Below are positions 1 through 7,967 of a stretch of 64,000 nt of DNA, one piece after another. The notes below the pieces were generated by a model. The model was not told where the DNA came from and ran no database searches. It worked only from the letters and a program-made list of their open reading frames with translations. The DNA is taken from assembly GCA_963787005.1 (NCBI GenBank), contig CAWBBX010000135.1, positions 1 through 64,000 on the forward strand. Direction: 5' to 3'. Origin of the DNA: FEN-1297 sp963787005 (GTDB lineage: Bacteria > Bacteroidota > Ignavibacteria > Ignavibacteriales > Ignavibacteriaceae). How positions within the stretch are numbered: position 1 is the first letter of the stretch; every line of letters begins with the position of its first letter. The position numbers and the translations under genes were made by a program.

Positions 1-347
1 AACAGCACCACCACGTCGCGCAGCACCCGCCCGACGATGAGGGCGGTGCGGCTGGCCGGGGAGACCATCTGCCGGTCGATGACGCCCGAACGCCATTCAT
101 AGATGATGCCGAAGCCGACAAAGGCGCCGCCGAAGATGCCGAGCTGCACCAGCAGCCCCGGCACGAAGACGCGCCAGGCATTGCCCGGCGGGAAGCCGGG
201 CATGTTGGCCATCGGAATGAGCAGCGGCCCGAACAGGGTGAGATAAAGGATGGGCTGCAACAGCCCGATCACGATCCACATCGGGTTCTGCGACGAAATG
301 ATGATGGCGCGCTTGAAGATAGTCCACGTATCGCGAAGAAATTCCAT
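1..347 (-). CDS. ABC-2 type transporter permease, N-terminal part (contig-edge fragment)
   Basis: The minus strand reads from an ATG at 347 to the window edge, about 115 residues starting MEFLRDTWTIFKRAIIISSQ. A short cytoplasmic N-terminus is followed by hydrophobic segments and the run YEWRSGVIDRQMVSPASR, typical of the DrrB/ABC-2 permease family that pairs with a DrrA-type ATPase. The gene continues beyond base 1. An ATPase C-terminus lies 67 bases upstream (415-650), the usual ATPase-permease order of an export operon. GC content and codon use (GGC, CTG, CGC) differ sharply from everything after ~650, so it probably belongs to another genome. The family call is firm; substrate unknown. 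Confidence 0.75.
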   Translation of the reverse strand, partial: MEFLRDTWTIFKRAIIISSQNPMWIVIGLLQPILYLTLFGPLLIPMANMPGFPPGNAWRVFVPGLLVQLGIFGGAFVGFGIIYEWRSGVIDRQMVSPASRTALIVGRVLRDVVVL

Positions 348-414
348 GTCACAGGCTTTCTTTGTTGTCGCGTTTTCGAACCGAAAAAGCGGCTTCCACT
401 TTTTCTAAAACGCC

Positions 415-650
415 TCAGTCGCGCAACGTGCGGCCGGTCAGGGTCAAAAAGACGTCGTCGAGGGTGGGGCGGGCGATTTCCGCCCCGATCGGTTCGATGC
501 CGGCCGAGGTCAATTGCTTCAGATATCCGGGCAGGACGGTCGCCCCTTTCGGAATCTGGAAGCGCAACACATTGCCTTCGATGACGATGTTGGCAACGCC
601 GTCGAGCGTGTTGGCGATGTCGGCGGCCCGCGCCGCCTCGTCGTCGTCCC
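415..650 (-). CDS. ABC transporter ATP-binding protein, C-terminal fragment (cut at junction)
   Basis: Reading the minus strand from ~650 to the TGA at 417-415 gives about 78 residues ending RPTLDDVFLTLTGRTLRD, the characteristic tail of DrrA/NatA-type ABC-2 exporter ATPases. Walker A, the signature motif and Walker B would lie upstream but are absent because the frame runs into methyltransferase sequence on the other strand at about 645-655. It precedes the permease fragment by 67 bases. The GC-rich composition marks it as foreign to the rest of the window. Confidence 0.7.
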
Positions 651-1116
651 TGAATCAAAGAAAGCCGATAAACTGATCGGAATAGACTTTTCAGAAGAGA
701 TGCTTGCGAGAGCAAAAGAGAAGATAAAATCCGGCAACGTTTTGTTTATTCAATCGGATCTTACACAAGAATGGAAAATAGAAGATGACCTTGCTGATTT
801 AATAACCTGCAGCCTCGTGCTCGAGCATATCGCCGATCTCGATTTTATTTTCAAACAGGCATTCAAAAAATTAAAACCGGGCGGCAGGTTTTATGTATGC
901 GAGCTTCATCCTTTCAAGCAATATAACGGAACAAAAGCCAGGTACGAAACGGATAGCGGAACAGTGGAGTTAGAGGTTTACATTCATCACGTTTCGGATT
1001 TTACGGACTCCGCTTTAAAAAACGGATTTAACATTTTAGAATTAAAAGAATGGTTCGATAACGGAGAGAAGATGACCATCCCGAGACTTATATCTTTTGT
1101 GTTTGAAAAGATTTGA
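651..1116 (+). CDS. Class I SAM-dependent methyltransferase, 5'-truncated at chimeric junction
   Basis: About 155 residues are left, beginning near ESKKADKLIGIDFSEEML (strand beta-2 of a Rossmann methyltransferase with the acidic SAM-ribose ligand) and continuing through a post-motif region with LITCSLVLEHI and FKKLKPGGRFYVCELHPF (motif III region), which is Methyltransf_11/25-like. The glycine-rich motif I that should precede it is missing because the sequence becomes GC-rich ABC-transporter DNA just upstream. The open frame runs back across the junction to 514, but those residues are the antisense of the ABC gene and not part of this protein. It converges on the LysR gene with a 6-base gap. 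Substrate unknown. Confidence 0.65.
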
Positions 1117-1122
1117 CAGAAT

Positions 1123-2005
1123 CTATCTCTTCGCAAACTTTATAAAGTCTGCTGTTATACCGGAGGGAACGCTTCCCTGAAGACAAATGAATTCAAACGT
1201 TCTGGGAACTTTAAAGTTTTTAATTTTAAAGACTTTCAACGGGCCGGAGTCAAGTTCCTTTTGCAGAGCCCGCACGGAGATAAAGCCGATACTGTCGACC
1301 GAAGCCAGGTATAGTTTTATCGCTTCGGTACTCCCTAGATACATCTGAACATTGAGATCAGATAGTTTGACGCCGCGATTTTTTAAAGCGTGTTCAAAAA
1401 CCTCGAGTGTCCCGGACCCCCGCTCTCTTAAAACAAGCGGAAGCTTGATTAGCTGTTTTAAAGTTATTTCACCTTTTATTCCAAAATTATTGTCTGTTCT
1501 TACGGCGGGGACCAGCTCGTCCTGCAGAAATCTTTGATATTTTATTTCCCTGCTCTTGATCTTCCCTTCAGCCATACCGAGATCGATTTCTCCTTTTATC
1601 AGCGCGCCTGCTATCTGCTCGGAATTACCGGTCAGCAGGGTAAGCTTTATATCAGGATACCTGTTGTGGAAGCCCGCAAGGATCGGAGGAATAACGTATT
1701 GGGCAATCGTCGTACTGGCTCCTAGTCTTAAAACCCCACGCCTGCTTTCTTTTAAATTGGTTTAGGCTGTCCACCAGAATGGAATGCTGTTTATAAACGT
1801 CATCGGCATATTTCAGCATTGCTTTGCCTTCATGAGTTAAATAGATCTTGTTTCCGCTTCTGTTAAATAAACGAACTCCGTACTCGCTTTCCAGCGCCTG
1901 TATATGTTTTGTAACGGCGGGCTGGGATATATATAACTCGCGGGACGCTTTTGTAAAGCTCAGGTTTTTCGCTGCGCTGCGGAATGCTTTTAGTCGGAAA
2001 TCCAT
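1123..2005 (-). CDS. LysR-family transcriptional regulator (frame broken near 1750)
   Basis: The N-terminal part starts MDFRLKAFRSAAKNLSFTKA (ATG at 2005) and holds the LysR winged helix-turn-helix (SFTKASRELYISQPAVTKHI). The C-terminal half, in another frame, reads RRGVLRLGASTTIAQYVIPP and continues through a CysB/CbbR-type substrate-binding domain to the stop at 1123. The two halves join if one base is removed from the TTTT run at 1750-1753 (AAAA on the coding strand), giving a normal ~293-residue LysR protein. LysR proteins usually regulate a divergent neighbour, but the DNA upstream holds only palindromes and a same-strand GNAT gene, so no target is evident. The break may be a sequencing indel or a true mutation. 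Confidence 0.8.
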
Positions 2006-2128
2006 ATTATGCCGATAAGTTTTAGTTATGCTAAAATACGAATATTCATCGTAATTTTTTAGGATAAGAGTTACATCCCTAAAGGGATTTTTTTGGAAAG
2101 GGAAAACGCACACTGCTACAAATATTGC

Positions 2129-2217
2129 GTCCCTACGGGACTTATAAGAACAACCGGTCTTAAATGTGTTTCGAAAAATATTTTGGGCAGTAGGGACAAC
2201 TCATGAGTTGTCCCTAC
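2129..2217. repeat. GTAG-type palindrome (2190-2217) with a solitary half site (2129-2136)
   Basis: Bases 2190-2217 form a perfect 28-bp palindrome whose left half is GTAGGGACAACTCA. A separate GTCCCTAC half site lies at 2129-2136 followed by GGGAC, which may be a degraded copy. An almost identical palindrome, with one mismatch, is at 32774-32801. It lies between the LysR and GNAT genes and belongs to the GTAG...CTAC family described under the transposase at 16301. Confidence 0.75.
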
Positions 2218-2230
2218 AAGATATTCCAAT

Positions 2231-2821
2231 TTATTTTATATAATACCTCATAATCGGTCTGGTCTCCGATCTTCTTAATACTTCTTTAAATCCCGCTTTC
2301 TCGAACGCAGATTTTGTTCCGTAGTATGCGAATGTATCGGGATAATCTTTCTTACCTTTCATATCTACAGGGTATCCCTCTACTATTTTCGCTTTCTTCT
2401 TTGCCGCATGTTTAACGGCTGATTCAATCAATTCGGTGGACAGCCCCTTTCTTCTGTATTCTTTTTTAATGAAGAAACACACTATAGACCAAACCGGTTT
2501 ATCATCTACAGGCTTTAAGACCCTGGAAGTCTCAAATTTCTTATAAGATGATCTCGGCTCTACCGCGCACCAGCCGACGGGTTCATTTTTATCATAAGCG
2601 ATTATACCGGGAATCCCGTTTGAGACTACCCTCTTCTTAAATGCTTTTTTATTCTTATCACCTTTACCCTCCTCGAACTCCTTCTTTGAAAGCTTCCACC
2701 ACATGCACCAGCAGCCGGCGCAGGCGCCTTTGGGTCCGAACAGCTTTTCTGCATCGGGCCATCGGCTCGGAGTAAGCGTCAGAAATTTGAATGAACTAGC
2801 GATATCATTTTTCTTCGGCAT
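2231..2821 (-). CDS. GNAT-family N-acetyltransferase
   Basis: A 196-residue cytoplasmic protein. The acetyl-CoA-binding motif A region is visible as VWSIVCFFIKKEYRRKGLSTELIESAV (residues ~109-136; the R/Q-x-x-G-x-G/A loop is YRRKGLS), preceded by GWCAVEPR. The N-terminus carries the GACAGCWCMWW motif (residues ~32-42) characteristic of a GNAT subfamily found in environmental bacteria and some antibiotic-modifying relatives. The acceptor is unknown. A stand-alone minus-strand gene with a palindrome just downstream of its stop. Confidence 0.8.
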   Translation of the reverse strand: MPKKNDIASSFKFLTLTPSRWPDAEKLFGPKGACAGCWCMWWKLSKKEFEEGKGDKNKKAFKKRVVSNGIPGIIAYDKNEPVGWCAVEPRSSYKKFETSRVLKPVDDKPVWSIVCFFIKKEYRRKGLSTELIESAVKHAAKKKAKIVEGYPVDMKGKKDYPDTFAYYGTKSAFEKAGFKEVLRRSETRPIMRYYIK

Positions 2822-2898
2822 ACCGGTCTCTCATCAATATTAAAAATAAAAAGGCAGAAGCAGAAACTGCATTTTGAGGAATGGGATAATTATAATAC

Positions 2899-3644
2899 TT
2901 ATTTCTTTACCCGGATTACCTTCAGCGGCGGAAATGTTGTTGTATAGTATGATTTTTTTCTGCTTACCGCGCAGCCGAGGTTTTTAAAAGTTCTCTTGTA
3001 GTCTTTAACATATTTGTAATCGGATATAACCGCGACTGCCGCCCGGTCTTTAATACCCTGTAAATTTCCGAGCAGGCCTTTCCCCTGCCGTCTTTGTCGA
3101 TGATGTTATGAATACAAAGATTTGAAAGAACAACATCAAAATAATCATCCGGAATTTTTATTTCCCGCGCGTCGTAGTTATGTAACTCCACTTTTTCGAG
3201 GACGCCCTCGGTGAATGCGTTTGCAAGCGCGTTTTCGCGATCGTTGCCCGTAAGATCTTCCGGGTTCCAAATATCTATGCCGACGGATTTCCCGCTGTCT
3301 AATTTTTTAGCCGCCCCTATCATCAGCAATCCTCTTCCGGTACCTACATCGAGCACAGTCTCATCACCGCTCCACTCCACCATCTTAAGCATGCGCCTCA
3401 TGTGTCTCAACTTCCCGAACTTGGAATAAAGCAGCATGAGGAAGGATTCTGTCATCATTATCATGCCGAAGACCATGAATAGATCGCCGTCGAGGTGAAT
3501 GCCGAACAGTGTTACGCTCCGGAAAGAGACGCCTACAAGGAATAATATAATCCCGATTACAAGAATGTTCCGTACCGCGCGCGGCGCGTCTATTCCGTAA
3601 TCGACTTTTACGCTTTTACTCATATTAAAAATGGATACTCTCAA
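2899..3644 (-). CDS. Membrane-anchored SAM-dependent methyltransferase (frame broken near 3041)
   Basis: The N-terminus has two hydrophobic segments (residues ~25-45 and ~52-75) followed by a class I methyltransferase domain with motif I VLDVGTGRGLL and a FDVVLSNLCIHNI region. In the first frame the protein ends at 2964 with a non-homologous tail after VLKTG. If one G is added to the GGG run near 3044 the frame continues AAVAVISDYKYVKDYKRTF and ends at 2899, restoring the usual final beta-strands (248-249 residues in total). So the gene probably spans 2899-3644 with a one-base loss. Acceptor unknown; no operon partners. Confidence 0.72.
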
Positions 3645-3892
3645 ATTGGAAAGGAAACAATTGTTAATCTCCTGAATTTCCGTCTAAAAAGAAATATGCA
3701 GACTGGTTTAAAATGAATTGTTTATTTGGTTATTGTATTAAATTCTCTTTACTTTGAAGTGTAATTTTAATGCTTCCGTTCGGAAGACGACAGAGGCTGA
3801 AAAGGGAGAAATTACATCCTCTATTTTTTGTTTTCTAATTCCGATTAATATAAACCTATTATAAAATATTCCGTCAGTAATAAGGAGGAACT

Positions 3893-5395
3893 ATGTTCAG
3901 AGGTCATCCCAGGGGACTGTACGTACTGTTCTTTACCGAAATGTGGGAGCGGTTCGGATTTTATACCATGCTTTCGGTTTTTGTTTATTATCTCGGAGAG
4001 AATTTTAAATGGGACGCGGCAACCGTTACAAATATTTACGGCATATTCATGGCCGGCGTTTACTTTACCCCCATCCTCGGAGGATGGATAGCGGACAACA
4101 TGCTTGGTTACGGTAAAACCATCATGATCGGCGCGGTTACTATGGGAATCGGCTACGCTCTTCTTGCCGTGCCCACATCGCTTCCGGGCCAGGTTTTTGC
4201 GGCTCTTGTAGTTATTGCGGTCGGAAACGGTTTTTTTAAAGCCAACATCTCTGTTCTCGTCGGCAATTTATATGCTCATACGCAGGGTTCCCTTAAAGAC
4301 GCCGGTTATAATATTTTCTATATGGGAATAAATGTCGGCGCGTTTTATGCACCAATGGCCGCGGCAGGTATAAGAAGATTCATCATGGAAAATTATAACG
4401 TGACCTTGGCTGAAGGATACAACGCGGCATTCGGAGTTGCGGCCGCAGGAATGATTCTGTCCTTAATCATCTTTACCGTGTTCAGAAAACTTTATATCGA
4501 CGCCGACTACATGTCGAAGGATAAAAAAGTGCCGGAGAAAGATCTATCGCTTTCGAAGGCGCAGGAAAAAGAACGGGTTATCGCGCTGTTAATTATTTTC
4601 GCGATTGTAATTTTCTTCTGGATGTCATTCCATCAAAACGGCGCGGCGCTTTCGCTCTTCGCCAGGGATTATACACATAAGCTGGTCGGGAATTTTACTT
4701 TCATACTTTTCGATGTCCTGGGCCTTCACGCACTGCTTGCGTTTCTTCTGGGCGGAGCGGTTTTATTCAGTCGAAAAACATCCGCTAAAACAAAGGGGAT
4801 CGGCGGTATATTTTCCGTGGCAGGACTTGCGCTGCTTATTTACAAGATCAATTCTCTGCCCGCGCAGAACGCCATTGCGCCTGAACAGTTCCAATCATTC
4901 AACCCCATGTTCATAATACTCCTTACTCCTCTGGTTGTGGGCATGTACGCTCTTTTGAGCAGAAGGGACAAGGAGCCCTCATCCCCTGCCAAGATTGGCA
5001 TTGGAATGCTGCTTACCGCTCTGGCGTTCGTGATAATGGTAATAGCAGCTCAGGGCCTTGCCAGTGTTCATTCTTTATCCGGCGAGGCCTCCTCTTCCAC
5101 GGTATCGCCGTATTGGCTTATCGGGACATACTTTACTCTTACGATAGCAGAGCTGAATCTCAGTCCTATGGGACTTTCGTTCGTGTCTAAAGTCGCGCCG
5201 CCGCACATGAAGGGTTTAATGATGGGCGGCTGGTTCGGCGCTACCGCGGTCGGTAATTATCTATCAGGGTTTGTCGGGCGGTTTTACCAGAACTGGGAGC
5301 TCTGGCAGTTCTTCCTTCTGCTTGTATGCACGTCACTTATGGCCGCGGCCCTGGTAATGATCTTCCTCAAGAAACTTAAGCACGCCACAAGATAG
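3893..5395 (+). CDS. POT/PTR-family proton-dependent oligopeptide transporter
   Basis: A 500-residue inner-membrane MFS protein with about 12-14 predicted helices. Helix 1 carries the POT signature E16-x-x-E19-R20 (EMWERFGFY), which couples proton movement to di/tripeptide uptake in this family. The second signature region (GNGFFKANISVLVGNLY and FYMGINVGAFYAP) is also intact. An AAGGAGG ribosome-binding site lies 6-7 bases before the ATG, which fixes the start. A strong hairpin-T-tract terminator follows 12 bases after the stop, so it is probably monocistronic. It would import peptides released by the many secreted peptidases encoded in the window (inference). Confidence 0.92.
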   Translation: MFRGHPRGLYVLFFTEMWERFGFYTMLSVFVYYLGENFKWDAATVTNIYGIFMAGVYFTPILGGWIADNMLGYGKTIMIGAVTMGIGYALLAVPTSLPGQVFAALVVIAVGNGFFKANISVLVGNLYAHTQGSLKDAGYNIFYMGINVGAFYAPMAAAGIRRFIMENYNVTLAEGYNAAFGVAAAGMILSLIIFTVFRKLYIDADYMSKDKKVPEKDLSLSKAQEKERVIALLIIFAIVIFFWMSFHQNGAALSLFARDYTHKLVGNFTFILFDVLGLHALLAFLLGGAVLFSRKTSAKTKGIGGIFSVAGLALLIYKINSLPAQNAIAPEQFQSFNPMFIILLTPLVVGMYALLSRRDKEPSSPAKIGIGMLLTALAFVIMVIAAQGLASVHSLSGEASSSTVSPYWLIGTYFTLTIAELNLSPMGLSFVSKVAPPHMKGLMMGGWFGATAVGNYLSGFVGRFYQNWELWQFFLLLVCTSLMAAALVMIFLKKLKHATR

Positions 5396-5406
5396 GATAT
5401 TTTCTT

Positions 5407-5437
5407 AAAGGACGGCTCACAAGGCCGTCCTTTTTTT
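5407..5437 (+). terminator. Rho-independent terminator of the POT transporter
   Basis: Ten-base perfect arms AAAGGACGGC (5407-5416) and GCCGTCCTTT (5424-5433) with a 7-base loop, followed by a T run to 5437. Confidence 0.9.
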
Positions 5438-5505
5438 GAAACCTTTTCCCGGTTTTTGTATCGAACATACATGATTAATCATATTTACTGGAATAAAAAG
5501 CTTTT

Positions 5506-5892
5506 ATGACTACAACTCAAATATTGTTACTGGCTCTTTTTCTGCTTATTGCTTACAGATTTGTGAAAAAATCCCTTGTAGCTAAATCGGTTAAACACTA
5601 CGAGCCGGAGGAAGTACGCGGCTTGATGAAAAGCACCAGGAACCACATTTTGCTCGACGTGCGTACTCCAAAAGAACATTCGGATCAGAACATTAAGGGC
5701 TCGGTTCTAATCCCTTTATACGAAATTAAAAGCAGGGCGAACGAGCTTAAGAAATACAAGGACAAAGAGATCATCTGCTACTGCAGAACGGGAAGTAGAA
5801 GCGTTAACGCCGCGGCGAAGCTTAAAAAGATGGGGTTCAACACCGCCAATATGAAGGGCGGCATCTTAAGATGGAACGCGGGCGGCAGATAA
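5506..5892 (+). CDS. Membrane-anchored rhodanese-domain protein
   Basis: 128 residues. One N-terminal transmembrane helix (residues ~4-20) is followed by a single rhodanese domain with HILLDVRTPKEH and the active-site loop C93-R-T-G-S-R-S, whose cysteine carries the persulfide in this family. Single-domain rhodaneses move sulfane sulfur to acceptors such as thioredoxin, glutathione or cyanide. It is the first gene of a close-packed plus-strand cluster with DUF2892, thioredoxin-like, DUF302 and thioredoxin genes (gaps 28, 38, 4 and 32 bases), which supports a role in sulfur or thiol handling at the membrane. Confidence 0.88.
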   Translation: MTTTQILLLALFLLIAYRFVKKSLVAKSVKHYEPEEVRGLMKSTRNHILLDVRTPKEHSDQNIKGSVLIPLYEIKSRANELKKYKDKEIICYCRTGSRSVNAAAKLKKMGFNTANMKGGILRWNAGGR

Positions 5893-5920
5893 ATAAATCC
5901 GAAGAAAGAGAAAAAATAAA

Positions 5921-6142
5921 ATGAAAAAAAATCTCGGCGGAATAGACAGAATAATTAGAGGGGCGGCCGCCTTAACAATAATAGTGCTGCTGCTTACAAA
6001 GAATGTAGAAGGCGGGTCGGCTCTGTTAATGGGCTTTGCTGCTTTAATCCTTCTTTTTACGAGCGTAACCAGTTTTTGTCCGTGTTACATTAGACTTAAC
6101 ATAAATACTTCCCGTAAAAAGGAAGAAGAAGAAGCGGACTAA
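5921..6142 (+). CDS. DUF2892 (YgaP-type) inner-membrane protein
   Basis: 73 residues with two hydrophobic segments (~12-28 and ~33-50), an N-terminal NLGGIDRIIRG motif and a CPCY pair (TSFCPCYI) before a charged tail. This is the DUF2892 family, which in YgaP-type proteins is fused to rhodanese; here rhodanese and DUF2892 are separate adjacent genes. The cysteine pair could be redox-active (inference). Confidence 0.85.
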   Translation: MKKNLGGIDRIIRGAAALTIIVLLLTKNVEGGSALLMGFAALILLFTSVTSFCPCYIRLNINTSRKKEEEEAD

Positions 6143-6180
6143 ATTTTTAACATAAAACAAAATAACTGTCGGTAATTAAA

Positions 6181-6573
6181 ATGATGATAATCTTATACAT
6201 ATTTCTTGGTATTGTGGCGCTTTTTATTTTATTGCAGTACAGCATTGTGTTTTCCGCGAAGCGTACTCAGGGAACAAAAATAAGCGGTCTTCCGGCAAAG
6301 CTTAAGTCGCTGGAGAAAAATGGTTCGAAAGGTATAGTTTATTTCTTCAGTCCGTCCTGCAGAGCCTGCAAAGCACAGACGCCTATAATAAAATCTCTGC
6401 AGAAGGGTTACAGGAATGTATTCGATGTTGATATATCGAGCGATATGGAAACAGCCAGGATTTTCGGAATAAAAGCCACGCCCGCAACCGTTGGGGTAAA
6501 AAACGGTGTAATCGACAAAGTTTATGTCGGCGTAAAACAAAAAGACATTTTTGAGCAATATTTAAAAAGGTGA
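6181..6573 (+). CDS. Membrane-anchored thioredoxin-fold protein with CRAC motif
   Basis: 130 residues. One N-terminal helix (residues ~2-24) leads to a thioredoxin fold with YFFSPSC60-R-A-C63 and a cis-proline region KATPATVG. The CxxC pair is retained, but the dipeptide (RA) differs from classic thioredoxin (GP), suggesting a shifted redox potential. Four bases separate its stop from the DUF302 gene, so the two are likely translated together. Probably a membrane-tethered thiol reductase or oxidase; partner unknown. Confidence 0.85.
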   Translation: MMIILYIFLGIVALFILLQYSIVFSAKRTQGTKISGLPAKLKSLEKNGSKGIVYFFSPSCRACKAQTPIIKSLQKGYRNVFDVDISSDMETARIFGIKATPATVGVKNGVIDKVYVGVKQKDIFEQYLKR

Positions 6574-6577
6574 TAAG

Positions 6578-6961
6578 ATGGAATACGGGTTTTCAAAAAC
6601 CGTTGACTACGGTTACGATGAAGCAATAGCAAAAGTAACAGAGGAACTTAAAAAAGAGGGGTTCGGCGTACTGACGGAGATCGACGTCAAAGAAACTCTC
6701 AAGAAGAAAATAAACGTGGACTTTAAGAAGTACAAGATACTCGGCGCGTGCAACCCTCCGCTGGCGCATAAAGCGCTTCAGCTGGAAGATCAGCTGGGAC
6801 TGCTTCTGCCGTGCAACGTTATTGTTTACGAGAGCGGCGATAAGACGGTCGTTTCCGCCTTCGATCCGATGATAATGACAAAATTAATTGATAACGAAAA
6901 CATGAATGCCGTTGCGGAGGAAGTAAAAGAAAAGATGCAGCGGGTTTTAAAAGCAATATAA
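6578..6961 (+). CDS. DUF302-domain protein
   Basis: 127 residues, soluble. It matches the DUF302 fold family: N-terminal VDYGYDEAIAKVTEELKKEGFGVLTEID, then FKKYKILGACNPPLAHKALQL with the conserved cysteine and proline pair, and a C-terminal VAEEVKEKMQRVLKAI helix. The function of DUF302 is not established; members are often found beside rhodanese, thioredoxin and sulfur-oxidation genes, as here. Confidence 0.88.
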   Translation: MEYGFSKTVDYGYDEAIAKVTEELKKEGFGVLTEIDVKETLKKKINVDFKKYKILGACNPPLAHKALQLEDQLGLLLPCNVIVYESGDKTVVSAFDPMIMTKLIDNENMNAVAEEVKEKMQRVLKAI

Positions 6962-6993
6962 TTTTTATAAATTAGAAAAAATAGGAGACACCA

Positions 6994-7356
6994 ATGCCTG
7001 AGCATTTAACAAAACAGACTTTTTTAGAGAAAGTCTTTAACTACGAAACGAATAAAGAGTGGAAATTCGAGGGAGACCTTCCCTGCGTTATAGATTTCTG
7101 GGCGCCGTGGTGCGGACCCTGCCGTATGGTAGGACCCGTTATCGACGAGCTTTCCGAGGAATATAAAGGAAAGGTTAATTTCTATAAGATCAATACCGAC
7201 GAGGAACAGGAACTCGGCGGCGCGTTCGGAATCAGAAGCATACCTTCTCTGCTTTTCGTACCGAAGGAAGGCCAGCCCAAGATGGCTGTCGGCGCGCTTC
7301 CTAAGGAATCGATGAAAAAAGCGATCGATGAAGAGCTGCTTGTCGAAGCAAATTAA
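6994..7356 (+). CDS. trxA: Thioredoxin
   Basis: 120 residues with the canonical active site W-C40-G-P-C43 and the cis-proline segment IRSIPSLLFV. Slightly longer than E. coli TrxA because of an N-terminal extension (EHLTKQTFLEKVFNYETNKE), typical of Bacteroidota thioredoxins. An AGGAG ribosome-binding site sits upstream. Cytosolic disulfide reductase and last gene of the thiol cluster, followed by a terminator at 7380-7407. It is the likely electron donor for the membrane thioredoxin and rhodanese in the same cluster (inference). Confidence 0.93.
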   Translation: MPEHLTKQTFLEKVFNYETNKEWKFEGDLPCVIDFWAPWCGPCRMVGPVIDELSEEYKGKVNFYKINTDEEQELGGAFGIRSIPSLLFVPKEGQPKMAVGALPKESMKKAIDEELLVEAN

Positions 7357-7379
7357 TTATTAAGATATCCTGTCTATTA

Positions 7380-7407
7380 AAAAGGCGGTCGTTTCAGGCC
7401 GCCTTTT
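7380..7407. terminator. Bidirectional terminator between trxA and the 7421 gene
   Basis: AAAAGGCGG (7380-7388) pairs with CCGCCTTTT (7399-7407) around a 10-base loop. A/T tracts on both sides let it serve both convergent genes. Confidence 0.85.
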
Positions 7408-7420
7408 GATTTTTAAAACC

Positions 7421-7864
7421 TCACGCAGCAGCAGGCTTCGCGGCTTTAACCTCCATTGGTTTGTAGATTGCCGCAGTAAGTACGCCGAGAATCAGCGTTT
7501 GTATCAATCCGTAAATAAACCACTGCAGAACTAAGGAATATTGAAGCGGCAGAACCACGTACATTCCGTAACTGCTGACCAGCACGTAAAACAAACCGAT
7601 ATAAAGTCCGAATCGAAGACCTTCGCCCACTCCCTTGTTTTCATAACCTTTTACAAACAGGAATACGAAGAAGTACGACCAGATAATGTCCGTAACCCAG
7701 CCGATCCACATTTTACTCATCATATCGGCCTCGGGCCTGAAAACGTTCTTATAAATTTCATCCTTGTAAGCGGACATTAAAATAACTCCGTGAACCAGGT
7801 AGTTTGTAACCTCAAGTACAACGAAGACGGCCAGGAAAGCCAGGAAGAACCTTTTAGTATTCAT
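7421..7864 (-). CDS. Four-helix membrane protein of unknown function
   Basis: 147 residues with four predicted transmembrane helices (~7-28, ~55-72, ~82-103, ~110-132) and an alanine-rich tail. The N-terminal helix contains EVTNYLVHGVIL, a pattern seen in small uncharacterised membrane proteins of Bacteroidota; I cannot name a family with certainty. A GGAGG-like site precedes the ATG. Monocistronic, converging on the trxA cluster. Confidence 0.7.
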   Translation of the reverse strand: MNTKRFFLAFLAVFVVLEVTNYLVHGVILMSAYKDEIYKNVFRPEADMMSKMWIGWVTDIIWSYFFVFLFVKGYENKGVGEGLRFGLYIGLFYVLVSSYGMYVVLPLQYSLVLQWFIYGLIQTLILGVLTAAIYKPMEVKAAKPAAA

Positions 7865-7967
7865 TTGAACCTCCGATTGTTGGTTAATTGTAAATTACGC
7901 AACACTGGAGAAGGGGCGGCAATTACGATGAAACCTAAGAAATGGGACGAGTAAACGCAACAAATTT

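Noticed and set aside
1..650. Bases 1-650 as a horizontally acquired island
   Set aside because: No mobility gene or repeat is at the edge and both genes are cut at the same base; a chimeric contig end is simpler.
514..1116. A long open frame continuous across 514-1116 that would fuse ABC-derived residues to the methyltransferase
   Set aside because: The first ~45 residues are the antisense of the ABC ATPase C-terminus, with composition unlike the rest; the continuity is an accident of the junction.
2075..2141. Short TCCC/GGGA stems near 2075-2088 and 2129-2141 as independent elements
   Set aside because: Only GTCCCTAC at 2129 resembles the GTAG family; the other stem is too short to support a call.
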